From NCBI GenBank assembly GCA_022818135.1, contig JAFMSR010000038.1, positions 513,694 to 577,693 on the forward strand: a DNA stretch of 64,000 nucleotides, read 5' to 3'. Each line of letters opens with the position of its first letter. The first letter of the stretch is position 1. Shown piece after piece: positions 45,722-56,344 of this stretch. Source of the stretch: Saxidomus purpurata. Taxonomy: Eukaryota; Mollusca; Bivalvia; Venerida; Veneridae. Under the pieces are notes generated by a model. It had not been told where the DNA came from. It saw only the letters and a program-made list of their open reading frames with translations, and made no database searches. The position numbers and the translations under genes are program-made.

Positions 45722-46105
45722 TTTTAGCTTTACTATTAAAAGAATAGTCTGAGGTTTTCTACTTGCTCTGGCGTCGGTGTCACACCTTTGTTAACTATTT
45801 GCGTGTAAGTTGGAATCTCCAAAACTACTGAAGACATTGGTTTGAAACTTTCTACAGGTCTTTGAGGGGCCAGTCCCGTTAGTTGGACCTGTATTTGACA
45901 AAATGTTGTCCCTTAGTAGACATATTCTTGTATTACATGCAAGTTGCTATCTCTTTGGCTTAGTCAGGGACTAGATCAAAACCTAATTACAGGTGGTCAT
46001 GTTTCATACTTATTCGTGGAAAGTAGCTATTTACTGGCAATGTAATCGCTTTAGAATCAGAAGCTCAAATAGTTGAGCTTGGCTGTCTAATGGACAGCTC
46101 TTGTT
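45722..46105 (-). repeat. AACAAGAGCTGTC...family, truncated copy
   Basis: Read on -, it opens AACAAGAGCTGTCCATTAGA and closes through ACACCGACGCCAGAGCAAGT to AAAGCTAAAAG, matching both ends of 11351-12330. Only about one or two internal units remain. Confidence 0.65.
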
Positions 46106-46617
46106 AGTGTTTCAGTTGGACCGTGTTTTGTATTTGATGAAAACATGAGACGTCTAAATGAGTATTTTGCTTTCAACTTGGAGACATGTGGGATCTCTCC
46201 TCTATAGTCTCCCTGCCAATCTACCTTTGAGTTAATCATATTTTTTTTTTAACTTTTAACATATTGTCTTTAATTTAACAAATAATGGTTTTAATTAGAC
46301 TGTACTTTTAACCATTTTGAACAATTGATTGTATACTCAGTCAAAAAAGAAAATGTGCATGACTTTTTTCTCGTGTAACTTTGTAACCAGTCGACGAATG
46401 TTTGTAAGTAATAAGTATACTCATACCATTCAGTTGCACTTACTTGAGGTAATGTTGACATTTCCATTGTCCTATAATTTGACGTAAGCTATGATGCAAT
46501 ATTTGCACGTGAACATCATGCTTCATTCTTTTCGTGCGATTTCAATGTCGTATTAGTATCTAGTACATTCGTTCGAACAAGAAAACACATAGTATTGGAA
46601 AACTTATTACGAATAGC

Positions 46618-46778
46618 GACGCCTTAGCAAACAAGTGAGACTCCAGGCGGTAGTAATGCTGGTGTCTGGAACGTCCGATGATGACGTTGCGCGGCAGTTA
46701 AACTTTCATAGGAATACAATTTCACGTCTCAATGTTCGATTTCCGCAAACTGGAAACATTTCTGACATACAATGTACC
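46618..46778 (+). pseudogene. Tc1/mariner transposase N-terminal fragment
   Basis: Reading in the frame starting at 46632 gives QVRLQAVVMLVSGTSDDDVA, followed by RQLNFHRNTISRLNVRF and PQTGNISD. This is the first helix-turn-helix of Tc1-like transposases, which binds the inverted repeats (family pattern: A-x-x-L-x-x-G-x-S...VAR...S-x-x-TISRL...R-F-x-x-TG-x-x-x-D). After ISD the match stops. The DDE nuclease is absent. No start codon is evident. A dead fragment of about 50 residues. Confidence 0.75.
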
Positions 46779-48050
46779 CAGGTGAGGTAGACCTTTTAGA
46801 TGTTTGAATGGGACTGGATTCCAATGATTCTGGATTCCTGTGAGTTTTAAAATCGATCCTTACCTTATAAATAATTGATAAAATTCATTTTTTGTGGAAA
46901 ACACATGATAACATTGATGCCATCATATTGACCATGAATGAACTTTAATTTGATACCAAATATGCGTATGTGTAAACTATAGATATTCGTACATGGTTGT
47001 CTAAACCCTATGCATTTTTTTCTTAAACAAGAAGGAGTTATGCACACTTTCTTTGTTAAGGGAAATTAAAGAAATTAAAAATTCTGTAATAGTTGATCTA
47101 CATGTACATGTATTGTGATTGTTTTTTCTCTGTAGTCTGTTTTCGTCAGCTATCCAAGTTTAAGGGGATATATGTGTATGTAGGCCAGTTTGTTGGTTTT
47201 TGTTTCTGCTACATACATGTACATTTTGTATCTGGTAAAATGTTCATCTCATTTAGGCGATGTACAGAATCCATCCAAGCGTCCTGGCTAAAGGTCACAT
47301 TTAGGATTCGTAGTGTTTTGTCCACTTTACTATCTTTTAAACCCTTTAACGGAGGACTTTGGTCAAATGTTCATGGTGCAGAAATTCATGTTCCCACTGC
47401 ACCAGCTTAATCAATATCCTACATAGGAGACATGCTTCTTGACTCCTTAACCTGTTGAAGGGTGTTCATGAAACTTGGATGAACTATTTATCATTCAAGG
47501 GAAGAGGAACAGAATCCATTCTTCAGATTTGCCATGGCCAACTCATTATAACGGCCACTCTAAGTTTAAGTTGTGAAAATTCATCAGATAACAGGGCGTA
47601 AACCTACTAAAGTAGATCAAATCAAACCTCTCGCTCAAACTCAAGGTCAATGTTTGTTAGACTATACGTCTTCGATCTATTGAAAGAATTTCATGTAACT
47701 TGCTTCAGATGTTCATCTTCTGAACCTGCTAAAGGTCAAAGTCTTCTAAAAGTTCGAAGATCATTAGACTGTTTCTTTTAATGCACGTTTAGTGCCATTT
47801 TATTGGTTTACCTGTCCATCCATCTGTCCCTCTGTTTGTCTGTCTGTTACAAACTGTTTTCAACAACTGAAGAACGATTGTTCCTAGGATCACTAAACTT
47901 GACAGGCGTATAAGTCATGTCCAGTGGGCCTATAGTCCTTATTCTCTAATTGTAGTTTAGTTAGAACAAAGAGATATCTCATCTAGATTTAGGGGGCCAA
48001 ACAACAAAGTCATGGTGACCTTGACTCATGCGTCATCACGAAGTGAAGAG
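46779..48050. other. No recognisable gene; repeat-like end
   Basis: AT-rich sequence. The 105-codon frame at 47093-47410 (+) has a Tyr/Phe/Cys-rich composition unlike a normal protein and no motif. Around 47811-48040, CATCCATCTGTCCCTCTG and GGTGACCTTGACTCATG recall the bivalve repeat families seen elsewhere. Confidence 0.4.
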
Positions 48051-48151
48051 TTGGATTGTGCTGTTTATCAGGCACGTCTTAGGTGATTTTATGAAAACAA
48101 ATAAGATGGACTTTAAGAATAATAAAACAATATCAGTATATTGTAGCAATA

Positions 48152-48740
48152 TTTCTACATCGTAGAAATCTTGATGAGTCCCCATTATGTACTTGTGGCG
48201 AAATTGAGACAACATCTCATTTTCTATTACAATGTCCGATATTTCAGAATGCCCGCAACTCATGCCTTTCAAATCTCCCATGTCCTCCTACAATTGACAA
48301 TCTTCTTCTTGCCAATGAGCACCTAAACTTTGAAACCAACAAGTCTATCTGCATACGTGTTCAGAGTTACATTGCAGCAACAAGGAGATTCGACACTGTG
48401 TAAGGACGTCTGCATGGGTTCGCTGCCTTTTACGGGGGCTGTGTGTCACAGTACAACATTGATTCCTGCATTAACAATCAGTTCAACTTTAAAGCTGTAT
48501 GTTTATATAATAACATATCAATCAATATGCTAGTTGTCACTTGTGTACAAATTTTTGTTTTGTCAGCTGCTTTACCCTATGTTACTAACGATTTACGTTC
48601 ATAAGGTCACGAACTAACTCCGCCATGGAAAGGAATTTGTATAAGCGTTTATAATGCTTATTAATCAATCCATTCTTCTTGAAATTGTAAATGTGTATGT
48701 TTTGTAATATTGAACTGAATAAATATGTTTAAACTAAGTT
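48152..48740 (+). pseudogene. 3' end of a second LINE with CxC...H...C knuckle
   Basis: An open frame at 48152-48403 reads RNLDESPLCTCGEIETTSHF, then LLQCPIFQNARN, and ends AATRRFDTV-stop. The CxCG-x-x-E-T-x-x-H-x-L-x-x-C pattern is the C-terminal zinc knuckle that follows the RT in many LINE clades. The rest of the RT is missing (5' truncation, the usual result of LINE insertion). The 3' untranslated tail appears to end near TGAACTGAATAAATATG (about 48710-48732). It is a different family from the LINE at 1437-5246, whose knuckle is CxxC. The 81-codon frame on - is its shadow. Confidence 0.75.
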
Positions 48741-49172
48741 TTCATGTATAAATGATAATATGATTAAGCTACTTCTAAGACAGCGTAAAAGTGACATAAA
48801 ATGACCATTGGTCAAAAACGGCAGGATTTTACTTTGTAAGGCCTACCAAGTACAATGGACAATAGGTGTAACTAATCAAAAGACTTACTTTTTTCATTTG
48901 CATTACCTTAGATATTACTTTTTTACAAAGACATGAATGTTAGAAACTGCAGGCTAAGAGCTTAGATGGGTTGTTTGTGACATTATGCAGTGATCCTTTA
49001 CCAAGTTTGTTTTAATCGTACCACTGGAGTCAAAAGTAGCTTTGACTGAGTTTTGAATGATATATTATGACAACATCAGTAAGTAGTAGGTTTAGGTCCT
49101 TTACCTTGACCCTGGTATTATGTGTAGTCAAGCAATATGGCTCTCATATATTTATTTATTCTTTCATTCTAG
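48741..49172. other. No gene; intron-like sequence
   Basis: AT-rich sequence preceding the exon at 49173. The ORF upstream of the acceptor (from an ATG at 49067) is hydrophobic and looks like intron read-through. Confidence 0.4.
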
Positions 49173-49685
49173 AGAAAAAGCACAGAAACCTTGATGTTGA
49201 AGTTAGACTTTCTAAAGTAAGTGCGTTAAAGGATATAAATGTGTTTAAACTACTCAAACGTAGATTGCAGCAGGGTTCTTTCAAAGTGCAAGAAGGTGTA
49301 GAGATTGTTGACATTGAAAATAAAGGGAAATTTGGATTCAAGATTACTTGTTATGATGGAGACTCTATTCATGAAGCAGAAATGAGTATTAAGAAATTTG
49401 TAGCAGACAGCCGAGAAGAGCCATTGAGAGTACAAATTAAAGAGAAACAAGAGAATGAATTTGATTCATTTAAATTACAAGTAGAGGAAAATTGCAGTGT
49501 TGTCATCAACAGGGAAAAGTCAAATAAGATATCAGGAGCAGTTCATGGTGAAGAGTCTCATCAAAGGAAGAAAAGATCCGATAGTAAGGAGTATGTGTTT
49601 CCTAATGGTTTGACATTGAGGATATCCTTGGGGAATGTTGAAGAACATTGGGAAAATCTGTTAGTGGAAATAACTCATGAAAAAG
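49173..49685 (+). CDS. Orphan symmetric phase-1 exon, unknown protein
   Basis: An open stretch bounded by a pyrimidine-rich acceptor (TTCTTTCATTCTAG) and a donor (AAAAAG|GTAAAT). Its length of about 513 bp is a multiple of three with phase 1 at both ends, the property of exons that can be inserted or shuffled without breaking the frame. It encodes about 171 residues, charged and soluble, with no signal peptide or membrane helix: VEVRLSKVSALKDINVFKLL, then FKVQEGVEIVDIEN, then an unstructured, lysine-rich HQRKKRSDSK stretch and FPNGLTLRISLGNVEEHW. I recognise no family. Flanking exons were not found within several kb either way, so the gene may have large introns or this may be a relic. No stops interrupt it. 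Confidence 0.5.
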
Positions 49686-52113
49686 GTAAATAATACTTTA
49701 TATGTGTAAAGATAAATACGTGTCTGCTAAAAACCTGGTTGTGAAAATTTATGTTAAGAATAATGATAGAAGACTGTTTACGAGTACATGTTATTTTATA
49801 CAATCTGAAAGTTTCCTGAAGGTGCAACATGTCAGATGTCATGAGCGTAGTCCTATCGGCATAAAAAATCCCATTATCAAAATGTATCGACATAGTGTTA
49901 TGTAAAGTTTAAATATGAGACTGGAAAACGTAACCTCTGATAATAGATGTAAAGATAAAATGTAATTAAAGTGAAACATTGCCATACGGTTAAACATAAT
50001 CTACCTTGCCGATTTTGAAAATAAAATGCAGGATGTTTTATGTAACTCTTTTCAAAATGTACCAGGTATGTTGATGAGATTAGATCATAGGTCAACAAAC
50101 GTGGCCATATTAAGAATTTTCCGTAATATTTATTTTTGTTATGCATGCCCAGGATAACGCTTCTTCAGAGAATTTACCTGACTTTTCACGAATACGAATT
50201 CTTTAGGGATATACTACTGGTATAACGATTTGTCTAGTACATAGACATAGACTATCTATCTTTATAGCGTTATCAATCCAATAGCAAAATTATTTTCTCT
50301 GGCTAGAAACCTGGTTTGAAGCCAGATTGAACAAGCCTATTTTCAATCCAGGGTTGAATCCATTCTAATGCGGATTTCTTTTCTCTACAGTATCTTTTCG
50401 CTGTCCGTTTCTTTTGTACTGGCTTCGATTCTAGCTTGGGGAAAATTGCACAGGTATCCTCGTGAAACATGTTATTAACGGTACTGGGTTAGTCGGTCAT
50501 ATTAAAAATCGCAGAGGACGACGGAATATGAATTATTGTTTTTTCTTCTTTTTTATAAAAGTATCAAAACTAGGAGAACAAGAATTATCTTTAAAAAAGG
50601 TCGGTCGGCGCAATTTTGTATATATAAAAGAGATTGGTAGCTAGATGTATAGAAATAACGCTGTTAAATTTATTTTTATGCAGTCAAGAGGCGCCAAATG
50701 TAACAGGGTGAGAAAAAGTGTTCACCCTGGCCGGAACGTGAGCCCACAATCCTTCGCTAACCGGTCGCTTACACATTTTCTTCCAAATCGTGATTAAGTT
50801 CGTTTCATGTGCATCCGGAAAATCATAATACTCGAAATAGTGGCCTGTATTAACTGATCGTGAAAGTATCATTACTCTACATTTTTAATTAGCATAGGTT
50901 TGGCGGTAACAAAATAATTATGTTGATAGATATGAACTATTTACGTACTAAAATTATGAAAGCATCCAAGAAAGACTGAAAACGCATGAGTATTTAATTG
51001 ACCTTTTCATTCGGTATTATGCAATTGAAAGGTGCATTACCGAGTAAATTTCTCAATTAAAAAAATGTTTTACTACATTCTACTTGTCATTTAATTGGGG
51101 GTTGAAAAGTTACCAACTTCCAGTCAAAAGCGGCCTTTATACGGCTGTGTCGAATACAAACTGATGAGAGAAATATTTGTAATAACATAATGAATGCATA
51201 TTGTGTTCAAATTTAAAAGTGTGAGTGACGGAAGAACGAAAATGGGTAGAAAGGACGAATAAGGAATATTATAGGGATGCAGGCAGGCATAAAACTGAGA
51301 GATGGTGGAAAAAGGAAAAGAGTGGAAAGAAAGTGAAGAAGGAATACAACAATATACCCTTTAAAATATCGATCATTAGAACAGCGTTATGAAATAACCA
51401 GAATGTTATTAATAAAAGTTATTTTCTCGTATTATTTTGTTCCTGTTAATGTAACATTGATAATGTAATACATATACTTGATTTTATCATGTTTTATTTA
51501 ATAATCAGAACTACACACACAAAATTGTCCATTATCTTTTCAAACAAATCCACTACATACAAAACATAACAACATTAATGTCAATTCGATATAAAGATTG
51601 ATGAATGGACCATGATTGACCAAATAACTGGCCTTCATTTTGATAGGGTGTGACCATGACAGATATTTGTGAGTAAATGCGTGACTTAAATAGTGAAAAC
51701 TTGGACTCAGGAAAATAGATAGGAAAAAATGTAAATCTTATCTTAATTTTATCATTTTTTATTAGTATAATGAAAAAAATAACATCAGCACAAAATTAGT
51801 GCAAAATTAGTGCATGCAGTTATAGTTACAACTTGCAATTATTTCACGCATAACATCTTTTCTGGTTGGTTATGTCTGCCCCAGTGCCCGCTTTGCATAA
51901 CACGATGAAGCAGATACGTATTCATAGCTCCTCATTAATATTCATGACGGGCTACTTTTCATTCATAAAAGTGGGTCATGTTATTGTTTACACACACTGT
52001 CTACACGTTTCCGATACAGCGTGAATTTTAACCAAATAAAAAGAATACGTTCTTGTGATAAGTAAATAGTGTCAAAATAAAGATTTTATGACAAAATGTA
52101 TCCGTTTACTTTT
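49686..52113. other. No recognisable gene
   Basis: AT-rich sequence. Small frames at 49675-49905, 49898-50146, 50462-50644 and 50684-50872 have no motifs and no splice logic linking them to the exon at 49173. No repeat structure was seen. Confidence 0.4.
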
Positions 52114-52826
52114 TAGCTCACCTGGCACAAAGTGCCAGAGTGAGCAATTAGGATCACTCTCCGTCCGGGGTCCTGTCGTACGTCGTACGTCCGTCCACCA
52201 TTTCCTTCAAATGACATCTCCTCTGAAACCACTGGGAAAATGTTGATGAAACTTTGCAGGGATGTTCCTTACATGAAGCTCTGTCAAAGTTGTTAAAAAA
52301 ATTCCATTTAATGCAGAACTCTGGTCGCTATGACAAATAATAGGAAAACGTCTTCTCTGAAACCACAAGACTTAAAGCTTAGATATTTAGCATGTGACAT
52401 AGTCTAGTAGACTTCTACCAATATTGTTCAAATTATGAGCCCCGGGTCAAAATTGTCCCCGCGCGTGGGGTCACTTGGTTTTACATAGGCTTATATAGGA
52501 AAATCTTCGAAAATATTCTCTGAAACCACAAGGCCTAGAGCTTAGATATTTAGCATGTAGCATTGTCTAGTGGACCCCTACCAAGATTATTCAAATCATG
52601 ACCCCCTAGTCAAAATTACCCCTTCTCGGGAGGGGGGGGGGGTTGTAAGTCACTGGATTTCACATAGGCTTATATAGGGAACACTTAAAAAAAGCACAAG
52701 GCCGACAGGTAGATTAAAGATATTTGAAATGTTACTTAGCATTGTGTAGTGCACCTCTACGAATTATGTTAGAATCATGACCCCTTTTATTATAGCCAAT
52801 GGTAGTCTGGTGAGCGATATAGAGGA
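52114..52826 (+). repeat. GGCACAAAGTGCC...repeat, copy B
   Basis: It opens TAGCTCACCTGGCACAAAGT with GCCAGAGTGAGC, then GTCGTACGTCGTACGTCCGT, then three or so diverged units (CCACAAGGCCTAGAGCTTAG, TTAGCATGTA.CAT, TCAAAATTACCCC), ending near CTGGTGAGCGATATAG. It includes a G-run at 52630-52642. Frame 52732-52920 (-) is a by-product. Confidence 0.75.
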
Positions 52827-52990
52827 TTTGACATTTGGATAAACAAGTCATGAGGCTGTAAGCCGTTTGCATTATGCTGATTAGTAGTGGCGTTGTGACA
52901 ACTAAATTAATGCGCCACAAAATATTAAAATAGAATTCGGGTAACTGATCACTAACTAAAGAAACAATTTAATTTAGGAAGTTGTAATTA

Positions 52991-53147
52991 TAAGAATTGA
53001 ATGGGTTTTTTTTCTGAATTTTATCGAGTTATGAAATGTCTTAAGTTTTACACCTAATTTTAAACTGAATGTGTTTATGCAAATTAGGTGTAAAACTTCT
53101 GACATTTCATACCTCGATGAAATGCAGAAAAACACTTTCAATTCTTA
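52991..53147. mobile_element. 157-bp fold-back element
   Basis: Two arms of about 70 bp: left TAAGAATTGAATG...GAAATGTC..AAGTTTTACACCTAATT, right its inverse with few mismatches (AATTAGGTGTAAAACTT...GACATTTCAT...CTTTCAATTCTTA), with a loop of about 20 bases. Nothing is encoded. The AAGTTTTACACCTAATTT segment is perfectly inverted. Confidence 0.8.
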
Positions 53148-53691
53148 AATGAGTCAATGCTCTGCTTCACGAGAAAACTAGTCTTGAGACACAAAAAATT
53201 AGCGTCAATGCGATTTTATAAACAATTTAATGTAAATCATATTACCTAAAATTTTAGAACACAGCCTGAAAAAGCAAGTCACATTTAAAATATTTGCGAA
53301 CAATAAAAACCGTACAAACAGTCACATATCAAAAATACAAAATAGTTGACTGTTTATTTAATAGTCGCAAGGTGAAAAGGCATAACCTTTCAGGGATGAC
53401 GTTATAATCTTAGAGATAACCCACTTTTATTTACTTTTCTGAGAACGGAAAAACAACTTATATCATTACTTTCCTCAATATATGTACTTTTTGGAAACAC
53501 CGAGGCAACGCCCTAAAATTCAAGATAGCGGACATTTTTATTGAAAATGACCCTTTTAAGTAATTCAGGGCAACAACAGTAATCAAAACGTTCATATGTT
53601 TCTATACTTTGGGGTTTTGTATTAAAAGAAACTAAATTTCACTTTTGTGTTTGAAAGGTACATATCTTTTATACATTTTCGGTTGTTTTTA

Positions 53692-53740
53692 CTGAAAAAA
53701 AAACAGTGAAAAAGGGCCATTTTTTCACTGTTTTTTTTGC
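53692..53740. repeat. A/T-rich hairpin with CAGTG core
   Basis: AAAAAAACAGTGAAAAA and TTTTTTCACTGTTTTTTT form a near-perfect stem of about 17 bp around a GGGCCA loop. Confidence 0.75.
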
Positions 53741-53799
53741 ATTTCTTAAGGTTTCAACTCTTGTAGAATTTTTGTGTTGAAGTATATTTCTCATTTTTT

Positions 53800-54720
53800 G
53801 TAATCAATATGTATGACCATTTAGTTTGAAACACAATATGAGCAAGTTGGGCCAGTAAGTCTTTCAGATTTGAAACAACACACATTTAATTCGTACCTTA
53901 CCTACCAATTAAACTACATGAACATTTTTAGCATGCTGACGGTAACAGATACTGAGCTCAAACATGTTTACTTTTAATATATTTTTATTCAATTCACTTC
54001 CGGTTTTTCAGATACAAATATTTTCAGTTTATTTAATGATTTAACATGACATTGATGAAATGGTTGCCATGGCAACTAGATTAAATAATAATAATAATAA
54101 TAGAAAAAATTGTGATAAAATAGCAAAATTGTGTCGAATTTCACTGTCCAGACCTGTAAACAGTATATTGAGCTAAAAAATGTTTACTTTTAATATATTT
54201 TTATTCAATTCACTACTATTTTTCAGATACAAATATTTTCAGTTTATTTAATGATTTAACATGACATTCATGAAATGGTTGCCATGGCACCTAGTGTATT
54301 TAGTAAAAATTGTGATAAAATAGCAAAATTGTGTCGAATTTCACCGTCCAGACCTAGAAACTGTTAATTTTTCAATTTTTGTAACCAATTTGTATGACCA
54401 TCTAGTTAGAAACACAATATTAGCAAGTTTGGCCAGTAGGTCTTTCAGATTTGAAACAACACACGTTTAATTCGAACCCCACCACCAATGAAACTACATG
54501 AACATTTTGAGCACGCTGATGGTAACCGATACTGAGCTAAAATGTTTTTCTTTTATTACATTTCAATTCAATTCACATCTGTTTTTCAGATACAAATATT
54601 TTTAGTTTATTTAATGATTTAACATGACATTCATGAAATGGTTGCCATACACATATACAGTTAAAATTGTGATAAAATAGTAAAATGTTGTCAAATTTCA
54701 CTTAGTCCTGTAAACTGCAC
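53800..54720 (+). repeat. Nested tandem duplication, A-B-B-A-B order
   Basis: Two units recur. A (about 53800-53950 and 54372-54530) contains TGTATGACCAT, CAGATTTGAAACAACACAC and AAACTACATGAACATTTT. B (about 53955-54160, 54170-54360 and 54535-54715) contains CAGATACAAATATTTTCAGT, TTAATGATTTAACATGACAT and GAAATGGTTGCCAT. The order is A-B-B-A-B. The first B carries an (AAT)n tract at 54087-54107 and the exact palindrome GTTGCCATGGCAAC (54063-54076), an X-box-like sequence. Confidence 0.8.
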
Positions 54721-55088
54721 TAGCAAAGTTCTCTTCTAAATTATTCATAGTAAGAATCTTAATAGTTTACACTTTTTTTTACAGTTTATAGCAACGACAT
54801 ACCATTGAAAACACCCCAATGCATGCAAACCAAGAACATGCTTTCTTAGAACCAATTTATGACAATAACAGTTTGCTGTCCAGTAGACATGTATATAACT
54901 TCTCAATGAACAAATGTATACTGTATACTGGTGTGTCAAATTATAACAATTTGTTAATCTGTCAAGCATTTCTTACAACCTGGGTTTGATTTAAAAGAAC
55001 ATGGTGTGTTAAAGTAATGTCAAAGTTACCTCCCCTAGTTTTACAACCACCATATGGCAGTAAAGTACAGACGACAAGTATTCATGTT
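54721..55088. other. No recognisable gene
   Basis: AT-rich spacer before the left end of the 3.7-kb DNA transposon. Frame 54745-54969 (-) has no motif. Confidence 0.4.
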
Positions 55089-55090
55089 AT

Positions 55091-55108
55091 AGGAAAGATT
55101 TACAGGTA
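55091..55108. repeat. Left terminal inverted repeat
   Basis: AGGAAAGATTTACAGGTA, one mismatch from the inverse of 58799-58816. It is preceded by AT. Confidence 0.75.
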
Positions 55109-55170
55109 CGTCATCAATAGCTGATAAGCGCATCACGTGATACACATTTATTAGCAAGGCGTACACTCAT

Positions 55171-55346
55171 ATGTTAACAATGGCTGCTACAGATAAGATG
55201 TTCTCTTTAAAGTTAACAGAAAATGATGTACCTGGTGCAAAGTTTCATTGTTCAGATATTTCAGAGCACTCAGTTTTTGAATTGAAAAGGTGGCTGCAGT
55301 GTAGGGGATTGTGTATGTCAGGAAATAAAAGTGAACTTGTTGAAAG
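55171..55346 (+). CDS. Exon 1 of transposon nuclease gene: SAP motif
   Basis: From ATG at 55171 (a second in-frame ATG is at 55180) to a GTAGGT donor after GAAAG. It encodes about 58 residues. The end reads SVFELKRWLQCRGLCMSGNK followed by SELVER, the pattern of a SAP motif (a helix-extended-helix that binds AT-rich DNA: L-x-x-WL-x-x-RGL-x-x-SG-x-K-x-x-LVER). It splices in frame (AG|G) to the exon at about 55611, where CRVCIDAGE completes the second helix. It lies about 80 bp inside the left inverted repeat, a natural position for the promoter-proximal exon of the element's plus-strand gene. Confidence 0.65.
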
Positions 55347-55610
55347 GTAGGTATTTTGTTATATTTTATTGTTCTTTCATGAAGTTCATGTCTATGCTAT
55401 GAAATAAGATGTAGTTGGCAAGTTCTATTGATAACTCTTTTTTTCAAATTAATGTACATGTATACCCACTATCGGAGAAACAGAGTCTGCATAAAATGCA
55501 TGTTAAATGTATTTGGATATGGTGTTTAAACTGTTATCAGCTTATTCAGTGTGTATACATTTTTCCTGTAAAAGTTATATCACTAGATACATGTAACTTT
55601 TTATTACAGG

Positions 55611-56336
55611 TGCAGAGTGTGTATAGATGCTGGTGAAGCAGACAATATTATCATTTCTGTTGATAATGGTACATGGTATGAAAACAAAGTACAAGAAGTA
55701 TTGTCCAAGACCAGACAAGATGGCAATAAAGTAATTTCTGTTCCAATTCTACCAACATCTGGCTGGAGGAATTTTCCGTCAACATCATTGCCTAAAGGCT
55801 ACAGTTATGGGGTAATATATGACCATATCATAGCTACTGCAAAGGTGACATCCTTTGAAGGTTATAGTGACAGTGATGGTGACAATACTATTACAGACTT
55901 TAACACGGCGAAACCTATGTTAAAAGGAAGGAAGTATTTCAACAGTGGTCATGTTAAAAACATAAAGCACCAAGAAAAGGGTTCCTACCAGTTTTTTAAA
56001 TGTACTGTCATGGCGTCGTACTCAACAAATACCATTTATCATGTGTCACTCACACTAGCCTCCCCCTCTGGAAAAGTTATGGACGCATCATGTGATTGCA
56101 AGGCATCTTCTATGAGTAGATGCAATCATATTGCAGCTCTGCTATTTGCAATTGAAGACTATATTATTAACTTTGGATCCGAGATTGCATCAACGAGCCA
56201 GCTGAAATCTTGGAACAAGGGAAGGGAAAGCAAAAGAGTCCCTAAAACTTGTCACACTGCTACATACAGTAAAAAATTAAAGCCAGACCAGGCACCGACT
56301 TTTGATCCAAGAACTGAAGAAATCGATGAAGACTAA
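55611..56336 (+). CDS. SWIM zinc-finger region of transposon nuclease gene
   Basis: Exon 2 after a TTTTTATTACAG acceptor. An N-terminal region (PILPTSGWRNFPSTSLPKGY, GRKYFNSGHVKNIKH) is followed by the SWIM finger CDCKASSMSRCNHIAALLFA, the C-x-C-x(n)-C-x-H pattern that binds DNA or protein, and then a basic linker with KSWNKGRESKRVPKTC. A TAA stop falls at 56334, after EEIDED. The nuclease domain follows within 51 bp, and the sequence between also reads as protein in another frame (GFIATLPQSSQGQN), so the stop and a one-base shift most likely split a formerly single protein. If so, this copy makes only the SAP-SWIM part. Confidence 0.75.
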   Translation, partial: CRVCIDAGEADNIIISVDNGTWYENKVQEVLSKTRQDGNKVISVPILPTSGWRNFPSTSLPKGYSYGVIYDHIIATAKVTSFEGYSDSDGDNTITDFNTAKPMLKGRKYFNSGHVKNIKHQEKGSYQFFKCTVMASYSTNTIYHVSLTLASPSGKVMDASCDCKASSMSRCNHIAALLFAIEDYIINFGSEIASTSQLKSWNKGRESKRVPKTCHTATYSKKLKPDQAPTFDPRTEEIDED

Positions 56337-56344
56337 TTTGAAAA

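Noticed and set aside
47093..47410. 105-codon frame with many Tyr, Phe and Cys
   Set aside because: No family motif, odd composition and no splice or promoter context; likely chance.
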